From Cesiribacter sp. SM1 (GTDB lineage Bacteria; Bacteroidota; Bacteroidia; Cytophagales; Cyclobacteriaceae): a DNA stretch of 64,000 nt. The translations under genes were made by a program, and so were the position numbers. This document shows, piece by piece, positions 18,031-26,686 of the stretch (the stretch's first letter is position 1; the number at the start of each line of letters is the position of its first letter). Below the pieces are notes generated by a model. The model did no database searches and was not told where the DNA came from. It saw nothing but the letters and a program-made list of their open reading frames with translations. The stretch spans positions 248,001-312,000 of the forward strand of contig NZ_JAHXBU010000047.1 in assembly GCF_020178975.1 (NCBI RefSeq), written 5' to 3'.

Positions 18031-18726
18031 TTAGTCTCTTCTGCTGCCACCCATCAGAATCATCACCAGGTAGAGCAACTGTGCCAGTGAGGCAAGAGCA
18101 GCTACTACGTAAGTCATGGCGGCCCACTTCAGGGCGTCTTTGGCCATACCCATTTCGCGGTTGTCTACCATGCCGGTGTTGCTCATCCAGGCAAGTGCCC
18201 TGCGGCTGGCATCAAACTCTACCGGCAGCGTAATAAAAGCAAAGAGGGTAGTTAGCGCAAACAAACCAATGCCCAGTACCAGGGGTATTGGTGTGGTGTT
18301 CATCATGAATATACCAATCAGGATAATCCAGGAAAGGTACTGTGAGGACACCGACAGCACGGGTACCATGGCCGAGCGGAATTTTAGCATGCCATAGGCT
18401 TTTGCATGCTGCACGGCGTGGCCACATTCGTGAGCGGCTACGGCTACAGCAGCGGCATTGCGCCCGTGGTATACCTCCTGGCTAAGGTTAACAGTTTTGT
18501 CTGCAGGGTTGTAGTGGTCGGTAAGCTTACCGCCTACCGATAGTATTCTCACATCGGTAATACCGCTGTCGCGTAGCATTTTTGCAGCCGCTTCGGCCCC
18601 ACTAATGCCGCTGTGCAGCGTAATTTGTGAGTACTTACGGAATTTGCTCCTCAAGCGCTGGCCAACCAGCCAGCTAAGCAGGGCAAATACCGCGAATATG
18701 ATTAATCCGGTTCCGTCAAATATCAT
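18031..18726 (-). CDS. YugP-type zinc metallopeptidase (Zn_peptidase_2)
   Basis: Membrane metallopeptidase of family PF04298. It has an N-terminal membrane segment, the zinc motif HECGH (99-103: ligands His99 and His103, catalytic Glu100), and three hydrophobic segments after residue 115. The segment LPVEFDASRRALAW near 180 is typical of the family, and its Glu may be the third ligand. The length of 231 is normal. It is the last gene of panC-panD-flippase-like-rfaE2-peptidase, starting 13 nt after rfaE2. Known: YugP-like proteins are widespread but their substrates are unknown. Confidence 0.88.
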   Translation of the reverse strand: MIFDGTGLIIFAVFALLSWLVGQRLRSKFRKYSQITLHSGISGAEAAAKMLRDSGITDVRILSVGGKLTDHYNPADKTVNLSQEVYHGRNAAAVAVAAHECGHAVQHAKAYGMLKFRSAMVPVLSVSSQYLSWIILIGIFMMNTTPIPLVLGIGLFALTTLFAFITLPVEFDASRRALAWMSNTGMVDNREMGMAKDALKWAAMTYVVAALASLAQLLYLVMILMGGSRRD

Positions 18727-18739
18727 AGCATTTCAGAGT

Positions 18740-19231
18740 TTAAGCAGTTTTGATTTTATTGACCAGGGCAGTAGTAGAACAACCTTCCACCAGTTCAATG
18801 GTTCGCACCAATCCGCCTTTCTGAAGAACGAAATCCGCTCCAACTATATTTTCGACTGTATAGTCGTTTCCTTTTACCAGCACATCGGGCTCTACCTGCC
18901 TGATAAGCTCCAGGGGCGTATCTTCTTCAAACAGCACGATGGCGTCTGTAAAGGCCAGTGCTGCCAGCAAACGGGCGCGGGCATCTTCCTGCTGAAGGGG
19001 CCTGCTGTTACCCTTTAGTCTACGGACAGATAGATCAGAATTTATGCCAATTACTAGTCTGTCGCCAAGTTGGCTGGCTTTTTCCAGGTAATCGATATGC
19101 CCCAGGTGTAACAAATCAAAACAGCCATTGGTAAACACAATGCGCTGGCCTTCATTACGCCATTCTGTCAGTGTTTGCTTTAGTGCTGGTAAAGAGTATA
19201 CTTTATTTGAACTATGCTGGTTTAGCTTCAT
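18740..19231 (-). CDS. rfaE2: heptose 1-phosphate adenylyltransferase (RfaE2/HldE C-domain type)
   Basis: Nucleotidyltransferase that makes ADP-D-glycero-beta-D-manno-heptose, the heptose donor for lipopolysaccharide core. NGCFDLLHLGH (35-45) is the HxGH-type nucleotide site, followed by LVIGINSD, and VKGNDY and EGCSTTALVNKI near the end. At 163 residues it is the stand-alone adenylyltransferase; the kinase half (RfaE1) is not in the window. Its start overlaps the upstream flippase-like gene by 20 nt, and the peptidase follows after 13 nt. An alternative is a glycerol-3-phosphate cytidylyltransferase-like enzyme, but the LKGNSRP segment favours RfaE2. Confidence 0.9.
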   Translation of the reverse strand: MKLNQHSSNKVYSLPALKQTLTEWRNEGQRIVFTNGCFDLLHLGHIDYLEKASQLGDRLVIGINSDLSVRRLKGNSRPLQQEDARARLLAALAFTDAIVLFEEDTPLELIRQVEPDVLVKGNDYTVENIVGADFVLQKGGLVRTIELVEGCSTTALVNKIKTA

Positions 19232-20228
19232 CCTGTAGTGCTTTGGTGCCTTTAAGTAAACTGATGAGCAGGCAAATACTCCCTATGATGATAACAAAAA
19301 GACTTTGGGAAGTGTGCATCAGCAGGGTAAGAAATGCTGCATCTCCCCTGGATAGGCCGTAGAGCATTAGTACACCGCTTACCAGTACATGGTAGGTACC
19401 AATGCCACCCTGTACAGGTGCAGCCATGGCAATGCCACCCATAGCCAGCAGGGCAAGTCCTACAAGAAAGTTTATGTTGCTGATGTGAGGCAGGGAGAAC
19501 AGGATCAGGTAGGTCATGTAGTAGTACAATACCCAGATGAGCAGGGTGCTGGTCCAGAAAGCCAGCTGATGCTCTATCTTGCGGATACTTAACAGGCCGG
19601 CCAGCAGATCGCTTCCAAAACCTATTACCTTCTGGTAGAGCTTAAACTGCATGAGGCGCAGGTGGTAAATGCGCCAGAGGTAAATGCTAACAGAGCCAAG
19701 AACGGCCCCTGCTACCAGCAGCCACACAAGCGTTGTTGAACTAAAGCGGGATTCTCCGGAGAATACTTCTGCCAGGAAATCCTCAAGCCTGTTAAACTCC
19801 AGCAGCAAAGTTACGCCCACGGCCAGGAGCAGCATTATCAGATCAAGGGCTCTTTCGGCCAGTACGGTGCCAAAGGAGGTAGGCATGGGAATGCCTGCAT
19901 TTTTTCTTAGTACGCCACAGCGGGCTACCTCTCCAAAACGCGGAAGGGCAAAGTTTGCCAGGTAGCCAACCATTAATGAATTGAAGGTAATGCCTAGTGT
20001 GGGGCTATAGCCAACGGGCTTCAGGAGTAGCTTCCAGCGGAAGGCTCTTAGAATAAGGCTGATAAAGGAGGCCAGGAGCGACAGGGTTACCCAGCTCCAC
20101 TCAACTTCTGATATACGACCAGCTAGTTCATTAAGCTCAACACCCCTTAAAGCGAACCACAGCAGTGCCAGGGAAATAAGAAGCAGTAAAATGTACTTGA
20201 GTACCTGCTTGATGATAGATGCCTTCAC
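19212..20228 (-). CDS. lysylphosphatidylglycerol synthase TM-region protein (UPF0104/AglD-like)
   Basis: Integral membrane protein of 338 residues with about eight hydrophobic segments, matching the flippase-like membrane region of MprF and AglD/UPF0104 proteins. Recognised by FRWKLLLKP near 64, LPRFGEVARCGVL (about 94-106) and the late AAPVQGGIGTYHVL stretch, where the PxxGGxG pattern is typical. There is no catalytic aminoacyl-transferase domain. In the operon it lies 2 nt after panD and overlaps rfaE2 by 20 nt, so a role in moving a lipid-linked sugar or an envelope lipid is a reasonable guess, no more. Confidence 0.8.
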   Translation of the reverse strand: MKASIIKQVLKYILLLLISLALLWFALRGVELNELAGRISEVEWSWVTLSLLASFISLILRAFRWKLLLKPVGYSPTLGITFNSLMVGYLANFALPRFGEVARCGVLRKNAGIPMPTSFGTVLAERALDLIMLLLAVGVTLLLEFNRLEDFLAEVFSGESRFSSTTLVWLLVAGAVLGSVSIYLWRIYHLRLMQFKLYQKVIGFGSDLLAGLLSIRKIEHQLAFWTSTLLIWVLYYYMTYLILFSLPHISNINFLVGLALLAMGGIAMAAPVQGGIGTYHVLVSGVLMLYGLSRGDAAFLTLLMHTSQSLFVIIIGSICLLISLLKGTKALQDEAKPA

Positions 20229-20230
20229 GC

Positions 20231-20578
20231 TTACGCGAGTTTGTTGGTGTCATCAGGAAAGATAATGGAAGGCTTAAAGCTTCTTGCTTCTTCGGGAGTT
20301 ACAAAGGCATAGGAGATGATGATGACAATATCGCCCACCTGCACCTTACGCGCAGCCGGACCGTTCATGCAGATCATGCCGCTGCCACGCTCGCCCTTTA
20401 TCACATAGGTTTCGAGCCTTTCGCCATTGTTTACGTTTACAATCTGCACCTTTTCTCCTTCAAGGAGACCGGCGGCATCCAGCAGATCTTCATCTATGGT
20501 AATGCTGCCTACGTAGTGCAATTCTGCCTGCGTAATCTTTACTCTGTGTATTTTTGATTTCAGTACCTGTATAAACAT
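20231..20578 (-). CDS. panD: aspartate 1-decarboxylase (proenzyme)
   Basis: Makes beta-alanine from aspartate for pantothenate. The pyruvoyl group forms by self-cleavage between Gly24 and Ser25, visible as YVGSITID; the KSKIHRV start and the substrate residues in [11 protein letters not shown] and [15 protein letters not shown] are in place. The 115 residues are standard. It follows panC after 16 nt and precedes the flippase-like gene by 2 nt. Whether a PanZ/PanM partner is needed is unknown; none is seen here. Confidence 0.96.
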   Translation of the reverse strand: MFIQVLKSKIHRVKITQAELHYVGSITIDEDLLDAAGLLEGEKVQIVNVNNGERLETYVIKGERGSGMICMNGPAARKVQVGDIVIIISYAFVTPEEARSFKPSIIFPDDTNKLA

Positions 20579-20594
20579 GGTGCTGCAAATGTAA

Positions 20595-21452
20595 TTAGTT
20601 GCCTTGATAACTTATGAGCAGGTTGTCAATTAACCTTACACCTTCCACATAGGCAGCGGTGCAAATGGCTATTTGATCCCCCTTTTGAACATTTCTTAGT
20701 TCTTGCAAAGTTCCACCCTCGGTAATGTAAAAGTATTCCGGCTCCAGGTTTGGAATGTTTTGCAGGTAAGCCAATGCATTTTTTTGTGCTACATCAGGCA
20801 CTATGCCGGCCTGCACGGCTTCTGCAGCCTGCTGCAGTGCTACATATAAATGTAGTGCGGTTTGCCGCCCCTCGCGGCTTAAGCGCAGGTTTCTGGAGGA
20901 GAGGGCCAGCCCGTCGGCCTCGCGTACGGTAGGCTCTATCTGAATCTCGGTATTGAAACCAAGGTCTTTTACCAGCTGCTCCAGAATGCGGCATTGCTGC
21001 AGGTCTTTCTGGCCAAAGAAGGCCATATGAGGCTGTACTATGTGCAGCAGCTTGCTTACAATAAGGGCAACCCCGCTAAAGTGGCCGGGCCGGTAGTAGC
21101 CTTCCATTACTTTTTCCAGGGGGCCAAAGGAGAATTGTACCAGGGGAGGGGTAGGATAGATCTCATCTGCCTCCGGAAGAAAAACAGCATGACAGCCGGC
21201 AGCTTCCAGCAGGGCAATATCCTGCTCGGGCATGCGGGGGTACTTTTTAAGATCTTCGGGATTGTTGAACTGGGCAGGATTTACAAAAATACTGCACACG
21301 GTATAGCCGGTCAGTTCCAGCGATTTGCGGATCAGCGACAGGTGTCCCTGGTGCAGGGCACCCATGGTAGGTACAAAGCCAATGGTGGTGTTCTGCAGCC
21401 TATGCTCCTGCAAATGTTGCCGCAGCGCCTCTTTTTTTCTAAAGACCAACAT
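20595..21452 (-). CDS. panC: pantothenate synthetase
   Basis: Joins pantoate and beta-alanine with ATP. HxGH-class nucleotide site [15 protein letters not shown] (26-40), [15 protein letters not shown] and LSSRN are all present. The ATG at 21450-21452 gives 285 residues and a normal start; a TTG 33 nt upstream at 21485 would overlap the predicted -7 element and was rejected. First gene of the panC-panD operon, divergent from the GT5-like gene, with both promoters inside the same 129 nt gap. Confidence 0.96.
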   Translation of the reverse strand: MLVFRKKEALRQHLQEHRLQNTTIGFVPTMGALHQGHLSLIRKSLELTGYTVCSIFVNPAQFNNPEDLKKYPRMPEQDIALLEAAGCHAVFLPEADEIYPTPPLVQFSFGPLEKVMEGYYRPGHFSGVALIVSKLLHIVQPHMAFFGQKDLQQCRILEQLVKDLGFNTEIQIEPTVREADGLALSSRNLRLSREGRQTALHLYVALQQAAEAVQAGIVPDVAQKNALAYLQNIPNLEPEYFYITEGGTLQELRNVQKGDQIAICTAAYVEGVRLIDNLLISYQGN

Positions 21453-21482
21453 AAAGGAGCGAGCTTTTCGCACTAAAGGCCG

Positions 21483-21490
21483 CAAACATA
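21483..21490 (-). promoter_or_regulatory. predicted -7 element of the panC operon
   Basis: Reads TATGTTTG on the minus strand, a full TAnnTTTG match, 30 nt before panC ATG. The -33 site is not clear. Confidence 0.55.
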
Positions 21491-21511
21491 CGTTAATAGG
21501 TGGATTATTTC

Positions 21512-21542
21512 TTGAAAAGCCCCCTTTTTTTTTGTATTTTTG
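21512..21542 (+). promoter_or_regulatory. predicted promoter of the GT5-DUF4270-glmS group
   Basis: TTG at 21512-21514, 20 nt spacer, TATTTTTG at 21535-21542, then 39 nt to the start codon. It lies back to back with the panC -7 element, so the two divergent units could influence each other. Confidence 0.65.
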
Positions 21543-21581
21543 GGGCTTGAAACTTTAGTTTAAAAAAATTAGCCCTTAGGT

Positions 21582-22394
21582 ATGTGTAAATTACGCATTT
21601 TGTATGTAGCCAGCGAAATCGACCCTTTTCTGCAAACTACGGAAGTCGCCAATTTTGTGCGAATGCTGCCGCAGGCCATGCAGGAGCGAGGTATGGAGAT
21701 TAGAATTCTGGTGCCGCGTTTCGGGCTCATCAACGAGCGCAAGAACCGGCTGCATGAGGTGGTAAGGCTGTCGGGCATTAACATTTCTGTAGGCGATGAG
21801 GAAAAACCGCTGATCATTAAAGTGGCGTCTATTCCTAATGCCAAGCTGCAGGTGTACTTCATTGACAACGAAGATTACTTTCAGCGCAAATATGTGTTCG
21901 TTGATAAAGAAAACCGCTTTTACAAAGACAATGATGAGCGGGCTATCTTCTTCTGCAAAGGAGTAATAGAAACAGTGCGTAAACTGGGCTGGTCGCCAGA
22001 TATTGTACACTGTAACGACTGGATGACTTCCCTCATACCAATGTATTTGAAGAGTACCTATAAAAATGATCCGCTTTTCAAAAATACGAAGACGGTGTTC
22101 ACCGTTTATAATAATCCGTTCCAACACAAGTTCAGCGTTGACCTCCTGGATAAAGTGAAAATGATTGATGTGGAGGATAGTATGCTGGAGCCGCTGCAAT
22201 CTGCCGACTTTGAGGGCTTTATCAAGGTGGGTATCAGGTATGCCGACGCCGTTGTAAAAGGAGATGAACAATACAGCGAAAGCCTGACGATGCTGTTTGA
22301 CGGAGTTGATGGTAATAAAAAAATAGATACCTTTGACAAAGACACGGACTACCTGGATTCCTACTATAATTTATATAATGAACTTGCTGGTTAA
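21582..22394 (+). CDS. glycogen/starch synthase N-terminal (GT5) domain protein, half length
   Basis: 270 residues that align with the N-terminal Rossmann half of GT5 glycogen synthases: ILYVASEIDPFLQTTEVANF at the start (acceptor-side loop, where full enzymes have KTGGL), RILVPRFG, the FCKGVIE helix, PDIVHCNDWMTSLIP (about 139-153) and KTVFTVYNNPFQ. The C-terminal half, which holds the nucleotide-sugar donor site, is absent; the protein stops cleanly with an acidic tail. There is no frameshift sign, and codon use matches the neighbours, so this appears to be a natural short form. Overlaps the DUF4270 gene by 17 nt. Activity as a synthase is doubtful. Confidence 0.8.
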   Translation: MCKLRILYVASEIDPFLQTTEVANFVRMLPQAMQERGMEIRILVPRFGLINERKNRLHEVVRLSGINISVGDEEKPLIIKVASIPNAKLQVYFIDNEDYFQRKYVFVDKENRFYKDNDERAIFFCKGVIETVRKLGWSPDIVHCNDWMTSLIPMYLKSTYKNDPLFKNTKTVFTVYNNPFQHKFSVDLLDKVKMIDVEDSMLEPLQSADFEGFIKVGIRYADAVVKGDEQYSESLTMLFDGVDGNKKIDTFDKDTDYLDSYYNLYNELAG

Positions 22395-23832
22395 AAAAAT
22401 AGGGCTGGTACTTTTACCGGCCCTCTTTTTCGCATGCGAAGATCCCACCGAACTTGGCACCAATCTAAATCCCAACACTGGGGCAGTTTCCACCCATTAC
22501 ATCGAAATTCCGGTTAACACCTCGCAGGTGCGCACTGATAGTTTGTTTACTGCAATGCAGTTGTCATATTCTAATACAGGTGCGGTTAGCGTAGGGAATA
22601 GTCCATATATTGGCCGGCTGGAGCATCCTGATTTTGGTATTACCAAAGCTACGCTCTATACCAATATTGGTATGCCAGCAAGTGTGCCAACCATTGGTAA
22701 CAATGTGCAGTTAGATTCTGTAAAGGTACAGCTGGTGTGGAACAGCAGAGAAGTATATGGCGGCGATCTGATACAGGAGCAGCGCTTTGGTGTTTACAGG
22801 CTTGCAGAGCCAATAAGCCCCACAAGAAGAGAAACTGTGCGAGATACTGTTGAGGTGCTCACTTACTACTACATTGCCCCAGACAGTGAACCACTGGCTG
22901 AGCAGCTGGGGCAGTTAAGCCTCAGCTTAAGGGATGTAACCAGTAAGCTGGATAGTGCCGTATTCTATAATGATGTTAACAATAGAATACTGTCCGGGCA
23001 AATCGATCAGGCGTTTGGCGAACAGCTGCTGATGGCCATTAAAAATAATACAAATGGCCTGCTGGATAACCAGGATGCATTTGATAATTATGTGAAAGGC
23101 CTTGCCATTGTACCTGAAGACATCAATACCTTTGTTACAACCTACGACATTACAAACGCAAACAGCGGAGTGTTTTTGTACTATACACAGGGTACGGAGC
23201 AGCGATCTATCAGACTTCCTTTTTTTCCTGAAATGAACACGAAACGCCAGTACACTACTGGACCTTCGTACTTCGGCCTGGAAACTGAACGAAGCGGCAC
23301 TGCACTTGCCAGTGCTGATGCTGTAGGGCACCTGCAGGAGTTTGATCCGCTGGATAACAGGGTCTACTTCCAGGGCTTAACCGGTCTGCTTCCAAAGGTA
23401 GAATTTAAGGAATTCAAAGATTTTATCCTGAACCAGGAAGAAGGGGATTTGATTTCCATCAACAGGGCATCCCTTGAGTTTGACAGCCTGTACGCCGGTG
23501 CGGTCCGTCAACCCATTCCGGGCACAGCAGTACTTTACTTTGTAGACAATTCCAACCGCAGATTTGCCTCAACGCTACAGGCAGGAGCAGCGGAAAGAGC
23601 CCCCTCTACCACCATGGGTGTTTACAGAATAGGTACAAAAGATGTTAACTATTTTAGCTCTGATATAGTATATAATTTAGAGCAGTACATGCGTACCGGG
23701 GAAGAGCGCAACCTGCAGGCTGTTCTTTACCCGGGTGAATCATTGTTAAGCACGCCTAATCAATTTGTTATTCGGCCAGACCAGGTAAAACTGAAAATCT
23801 GGTATACAAAATTGGCGAGGCCAAACCTATAA
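22378..23832 (+). CDS. DUF4270 family lipoprotein
   Basis: Predicted outer-membrane or surface lipoprotein of 484 residues. From ATG 22378 the product begins with a short signal and lipobox (LFFA before Cys20); a longer reading from 22333 would bury this signal. The start EDPTELGTNLNP and the repeated beta-rich pattern with VQLDSVKVQLVW are typical of DUF4270. The start overlaps the GT5-like gene by 17 nt and glmS follows after only 10 nt, so the three should be co-transcribed. The family is specific to Bacteroidetes and has no known function. Confidence 0.85.
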   Translation: MNLLVKKIGLVLLPALFFACEDPTELGTNLNPNTGAVSTHYIEIPVNTSQVRTDSLFTAMQLSYSNTGAVSVGNSPYIGRLEHPDFGITKATLYTNIGMPASVPTIGNNVQLDSVKVQLVWNSREVYGGDLIQEQRFGVYRLAEPISPTRRETVRDTVEVLTYYYIAPDSEPLAEQLGQLSLSLRDVTSKLDSAVFYNDVNNRILSGQIDQAFGEQLLMAIKNNTNGLLDNQDAFDNYVKGLAIVPEDINTFVTTYDITNANSGVFLYYTQGTEQRSIRLPFFPEMNTKRQYTTGPSYFGLETERSGTALASADAVGHLQEFDPLDNRVYFQGLTGLLPKVEFKEFKDFILNQEEGDLISINRASLEFDSLYAGAVRQPIPGTAVLYFVDNSNRRFASTLQAGAAERAPSTTMGVYRIGTKDVNYFSSDIVYNLEQYMRTGEERNLQAVLYPGESLLSTPNQFVIRPDQVKLKIWYTKLARPNL

Positions 23833-23842
23833 GTTAAGTTTT

Positions 23843-25687
23843 ATGTGTGGTATAGTAGCATACATCGGTTATAGAGAAGCATTTCCTGTTGTGCTGAAAG
23901 GACTGAAACGGTTAGAATACAGGGGTTATGATAGTGCCGGGGTGGCGCTTTTACATGATGGAAACATCAATGTTTTCAAGCAGAAGGGTAAAGTATCGGA
24001 GCTGGAGGAGCTTACTGCAGACAAGGATACTGCAGGCATGATAGCCATGGGGCATACCCGTTGGGCTACTCATGGAGCACCGAATGATTGCAATGCTCAC
24101 CCACATGTAGTATCCAGGGGACAGGGCCGCTTGGCCATTATTCATAATGGTATCATAGAAAACTACGGCTCGCTGAAGGAAGATCTTAAGCGCAAAGGGC
24201 ATGTGTTTGAGAGTGAAACTGATACAGAGGTATTGATTCACTTTATTGAAGACATTCAGAGCCATGAAAACTGCTCTATTGAAGAGGCGGTTAGGCTGGC
24301 CCTTACAAAAGTGATTGGTGCCTATGCTATTGTGGTGATGGATGAGAAAGATCCAGATACACTGGTAGCAGCACGTAAAGGTAGTCCGCTGGTAATCGGT
24401 ATCGGCAAGAATGAATATTTTCTGGCTTCTGATGCTACACCTATCATTGAGTATACTAATGAAGTGGTTTACCTTAATGATTTCGAGATTGCTGTAATCC
24501 GTGGCAACACCCTTAATATTAAAGATACTGAGGATGTTGTAACCAATCCTTATATCCAGGTGCTCGACCTGGAGCTGGAGGCTATTGAAAAAGGTGGCTA
24601 CGACCACTTTATGCTCAAGGAGATATTTGAGCAGCCTCGTTCCATTGCCGACTGTCTTCGTGGCCGCCTGAAGGCAGATGAAGGATATCTGAAACTGGGG
24701 GGCATCCGCGAATACTCAAATCGCCTGGAAAATGCCGAAAGGATCATGATTATTGCCTGCGGCACGTCCTGGCACTCTGGTTTGGTTGCTGAATATATCA
24801 TTGAAGAGTTCTGCCGTATTCCGGTAGAAGTAGAATATGCTTCTGAGTTCCGCTACCGTAACCCGGTGATCAAGGAGGGCGATGTGGTCATTGCCATCTC
24901 GCAATCAGGTGAAACAGCAGATACGCTTGCTGCCATAGAACTTGCTAAAAGCAAAGGTGCCATTATATTTGGTGTTTGTAATGTGGTAGGTTCTTCCATA
25001 GCCCGTATTACGCATGAGGGTGCTTATACACACGCCGGCCCAGAAATTGGTGTGGCTTCTACAAAAGCCTTTACCGCACAGCTCACCGTATTGATTATGA
25101 TGGCGCTGCAGGTTGCCCATAAGCGTGGTACCATGCCCCTGGGCCAGTACAAGCAAATGCTGGTAGAGCTGGAAACCATTCCTGCCAAAGTAGAAAAAGC
25201 ACTGGAACTGAACGATCAGATCAAGTATATCTCAGAGCTGTTCAAAGACTCCCGCAACTTCCTGTACCTTGGCCGCGGCTATAACTTCCCGGTGGCACTT
25301 GAGGGAGCGCTTAAGTTGAAGGAGATCTCTTACATACATGCAGAGGGTTATCCTGCTGCAGAAATGAAGCATGGCCCCATTGCCCTTATCGACGAAGAAA
25401 TGCCTGTGGTATTTATCGCTACCAAAGACAAGTCGTATGAGAAGATTGTATCGAACATACAGGAGGTGCGTGCCCGCAAGGGTAGGGTTATTGCCATTGT
25501 AACAGAGGGCGATGATATTATTCCTGAAATGGCAGAATTTGTGATTGAGGTACCCGCAACGCATGAAGTGCTCATGCCGCTGATATCGGTTATTCCGCTG
25601 CAGTTACTCTCTTACCATATAGCTGTTATGCGTGGCTGCAATGTAGACCAGCCCCGTAACCTGGCAAAGTCTGTAACAGTAGAATAA
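23843..25687 (+). CDS. glmS: glutamine-fructose-6-phosphate aminotransferase (isomerizing)
   Basis: Makes glucosamine-6-phosphate, the first committed step to UDP-GlcNAc for peptidoglycan and lipid A. The catalytic Cys2 follows the start Met (MCGIVAYIG); GHTRWATHG (about 72-80) and HNGIIENY mark the glutaminase domain. Two SIS sugar-isomerase domains follow (CGTSWHSG near 312, SQSGETADT near 353), and the end is QPRNLAKSVTVE, the expected C-terminus. Length 614 is normal. No glmS ribozyme lies upstream, since only 10 nt separate it from the DUF4270 gene. Confidence 0.97.
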   Translation: MCGIVAYIGYREAFPVVLKGLKRLEYRGYDSAGVALLHDGNINVFKQKGKVSELEELTADKDTAGMIAMGHTRWATHGAPNDCNAHPHVVSRGQGRLAIIHNGIIENYGSLKEDLKRKGHVFESETDTEVLIHFIEDIQSHENCSIEEAVRLALTKVIGAYAIVVMDEKDPDTLVAARKGSPLVIGIGKNEYFLASDATPIIEYTNEVVYLNDFEIAVIRGNTLNIKDTEDVVTNPYIQVLDLELEAIEKGGYDHFMLKEIFEQPRSIADCLRGRLKADEGYLKLGGIREYSNRLENAERIMIIACGTSWHSGLVAEYIIEEFCRIPVEVEYASEFRYRNPVIKEGDVVIAISQSGETADTLAAIELAKSKGAIIFGVCNVVGSSIARITHEGAYTHAGPEIGVASTKAFTAQLTVLIMMALQVAHKRGTMPLGQYKQMLVELETIPAKVEKALELNDQIKYISELFKDSRNFLYLGRGYNFPVALEGALKLKEISYIHAEGYPAAEMKHGPIALIDEEMPVVFIATKDKSYEKIVSNIQEVRARKGRVIAIVTEGDDIIPEMAEFVIEVPATHEVLMPLISVIPLQLLSYHIAVMRGCNVDQPRNLAKSVTVE

Positions 25688-25706
25688 ACAATCCAGAATA
25701 ATTTTT

Positions 25707-25733
25707 AAAGCCGGCTGTAGCCGGCTTTTTTTA
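25707..25733 (+). terminator. intrinsic terminator after glmS
   Basis: Stem AAAGCCGGC / GCCGGCTTT (25707-25715 with 25720-25728), 4 nt loop, T run. Confidence 0.88.
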
Positions 25734-25864
25734 TGCAGAATCCTTACTACTGTAGCTGCCGGCAGGTGTTGCCTCCACTAAAAAATATATGAAGTATAAG
25801 TAGAGCTGTAGATTAATCGTATTATTACGATATTAAAGGCAGTTTCAGTTAATCTGTAGGCACC

Positions 25865-26554
25865 ATGAAAAACGCCAACAATACCACAGCTGCGTCTGCT
25901 CAATGCTCCACTAGTTATGTTGTAACCGGGAGCATTGAGCTTTCTGCTACTGAATGTTGTACCAGCACTGCAGCGGCAACAGCCAGTGATAGGCTGTGTG
26001 AGCAGGCATGGACAGTGTGGCAGGAACACACAGGAAGCCTGCGACGCTTCTTACATCAGCGTACGCGGGAGCATGCCCTTACCGACGATCTGCTTAGTGA
26101 GGTAATGCTTAAAGCTTATAAAAACTGCGAGCGGCTGGCCGAAGTAAAGGATGTGCGGGCGTGGCTGATACGTGTGGCGCAAAATACCCTTACTGACCAT
26201 TACCGGAAGAAAAAATTTGCAGATTTGCCGGCTGAAGATGTGCTGCCGGTAGCAGAAGATGGTTTGCTGCCAGAACAGCGCCTGGCAGCTTGCCTGGGAG
26301 AAATGCTGTTGTTGCTGCCGGAAGATCAGCGTTACCCCCTGCAGTGGGCCGATCTGGAAGGCTTATCGCAGCAGGAGGTGGCCAACCGGCTGGGAATAAG
26401 TTTATCGGGTGCAAAGTCGCGCATACAAAGGGCAAGAGTAAAGCTAAGACAGCAACTGGAGGCCTGCTGCCGGATAGAGACCGATCTGCTGGGCAGAATA
26501 TCAGATTATACCTCTAAAAATGCCGAATCGTGCAACAGAAATGCGGGCTGCTAG
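25865..26554 (+). CDS. ECF-type sigma factor, SigZ-like, cysteine-rich
   Basis: Sigma-70 family factor of the extracytoplasmic type. Region 2 lies at about 50-115 (ALTDDLLSEVMLKAYKN, WLIRVAQNTLTDHYRKK), and region 4 at about 135-195 with the helix-turn-helix GLSQQEVANRLGISLSGAKSRIQRAR. The C-terminus carries a CC pair (201-202) and further Cys at 223 and 229, a pattern I associate with SigZ-like factors. In total ten cysteines, four of them in an unusual 45-residue N-terminal extension. No anti-sigma gene is adjacent; the next gene is a TonB receptor. Cysteines suggest metal or redox sensing, which is inference. Confidence 0.82.
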   Translation: MKNANNTTAASAQCSTSYVVTGSIELSATECCTSTAAATASDRLCEQAWTVWQEHTGSLRRFLHQRTREHALTDDLLSEVMLKAYKNCERLAEVKDVRAWLIRVAQNTLTDHYRKKKFADLPAEDVLPVAEDGLLPEQRLAACLGEMLLLLPEDQRYPLQWADLEGLSQQEVANRLGISLSGAKSRIQRARVKLRQQLEACCRIETDLLGRISDYTSKNAESCNRNAGC

Positions 26555-26596
26555 TTGTACCCCTGAAGGGACTGAGCTTAAGCGCGTAACATATTG

Positions 26597-26621
26597 AAGA
26601 GCAGCTGTATCAGCTGCTCTT
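26597..26621 (+). terminator. hairpin between the sigma gene and the TonB receptor
   Basis: Perfect 11 bp stem AAGAGCAGCTG / CAGCTGCTCTT (26597-26607 with 26611-26621), 3 nt loop, then ATATTTTG rather than a pure T run. Probably a terminator. Confidence 0.6.
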
Positions 26622-26686
26622 ATATTTTGCAAATTTTAAGATAAACTGTGGAAAGTTAAGCTGCAGCCCGGAACTTTGCGGCCAAT

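Noticed and set aside
21453-21485. TTG start for panC
   Set aside because: The added 11 residues are not part of the family N-terminus, and the codon lies inside the predicted -7 element.
23833-23842. glmS ribozyme
   Set aside because: Only 10 nt separate the DUF4270 stop from the glmS start.
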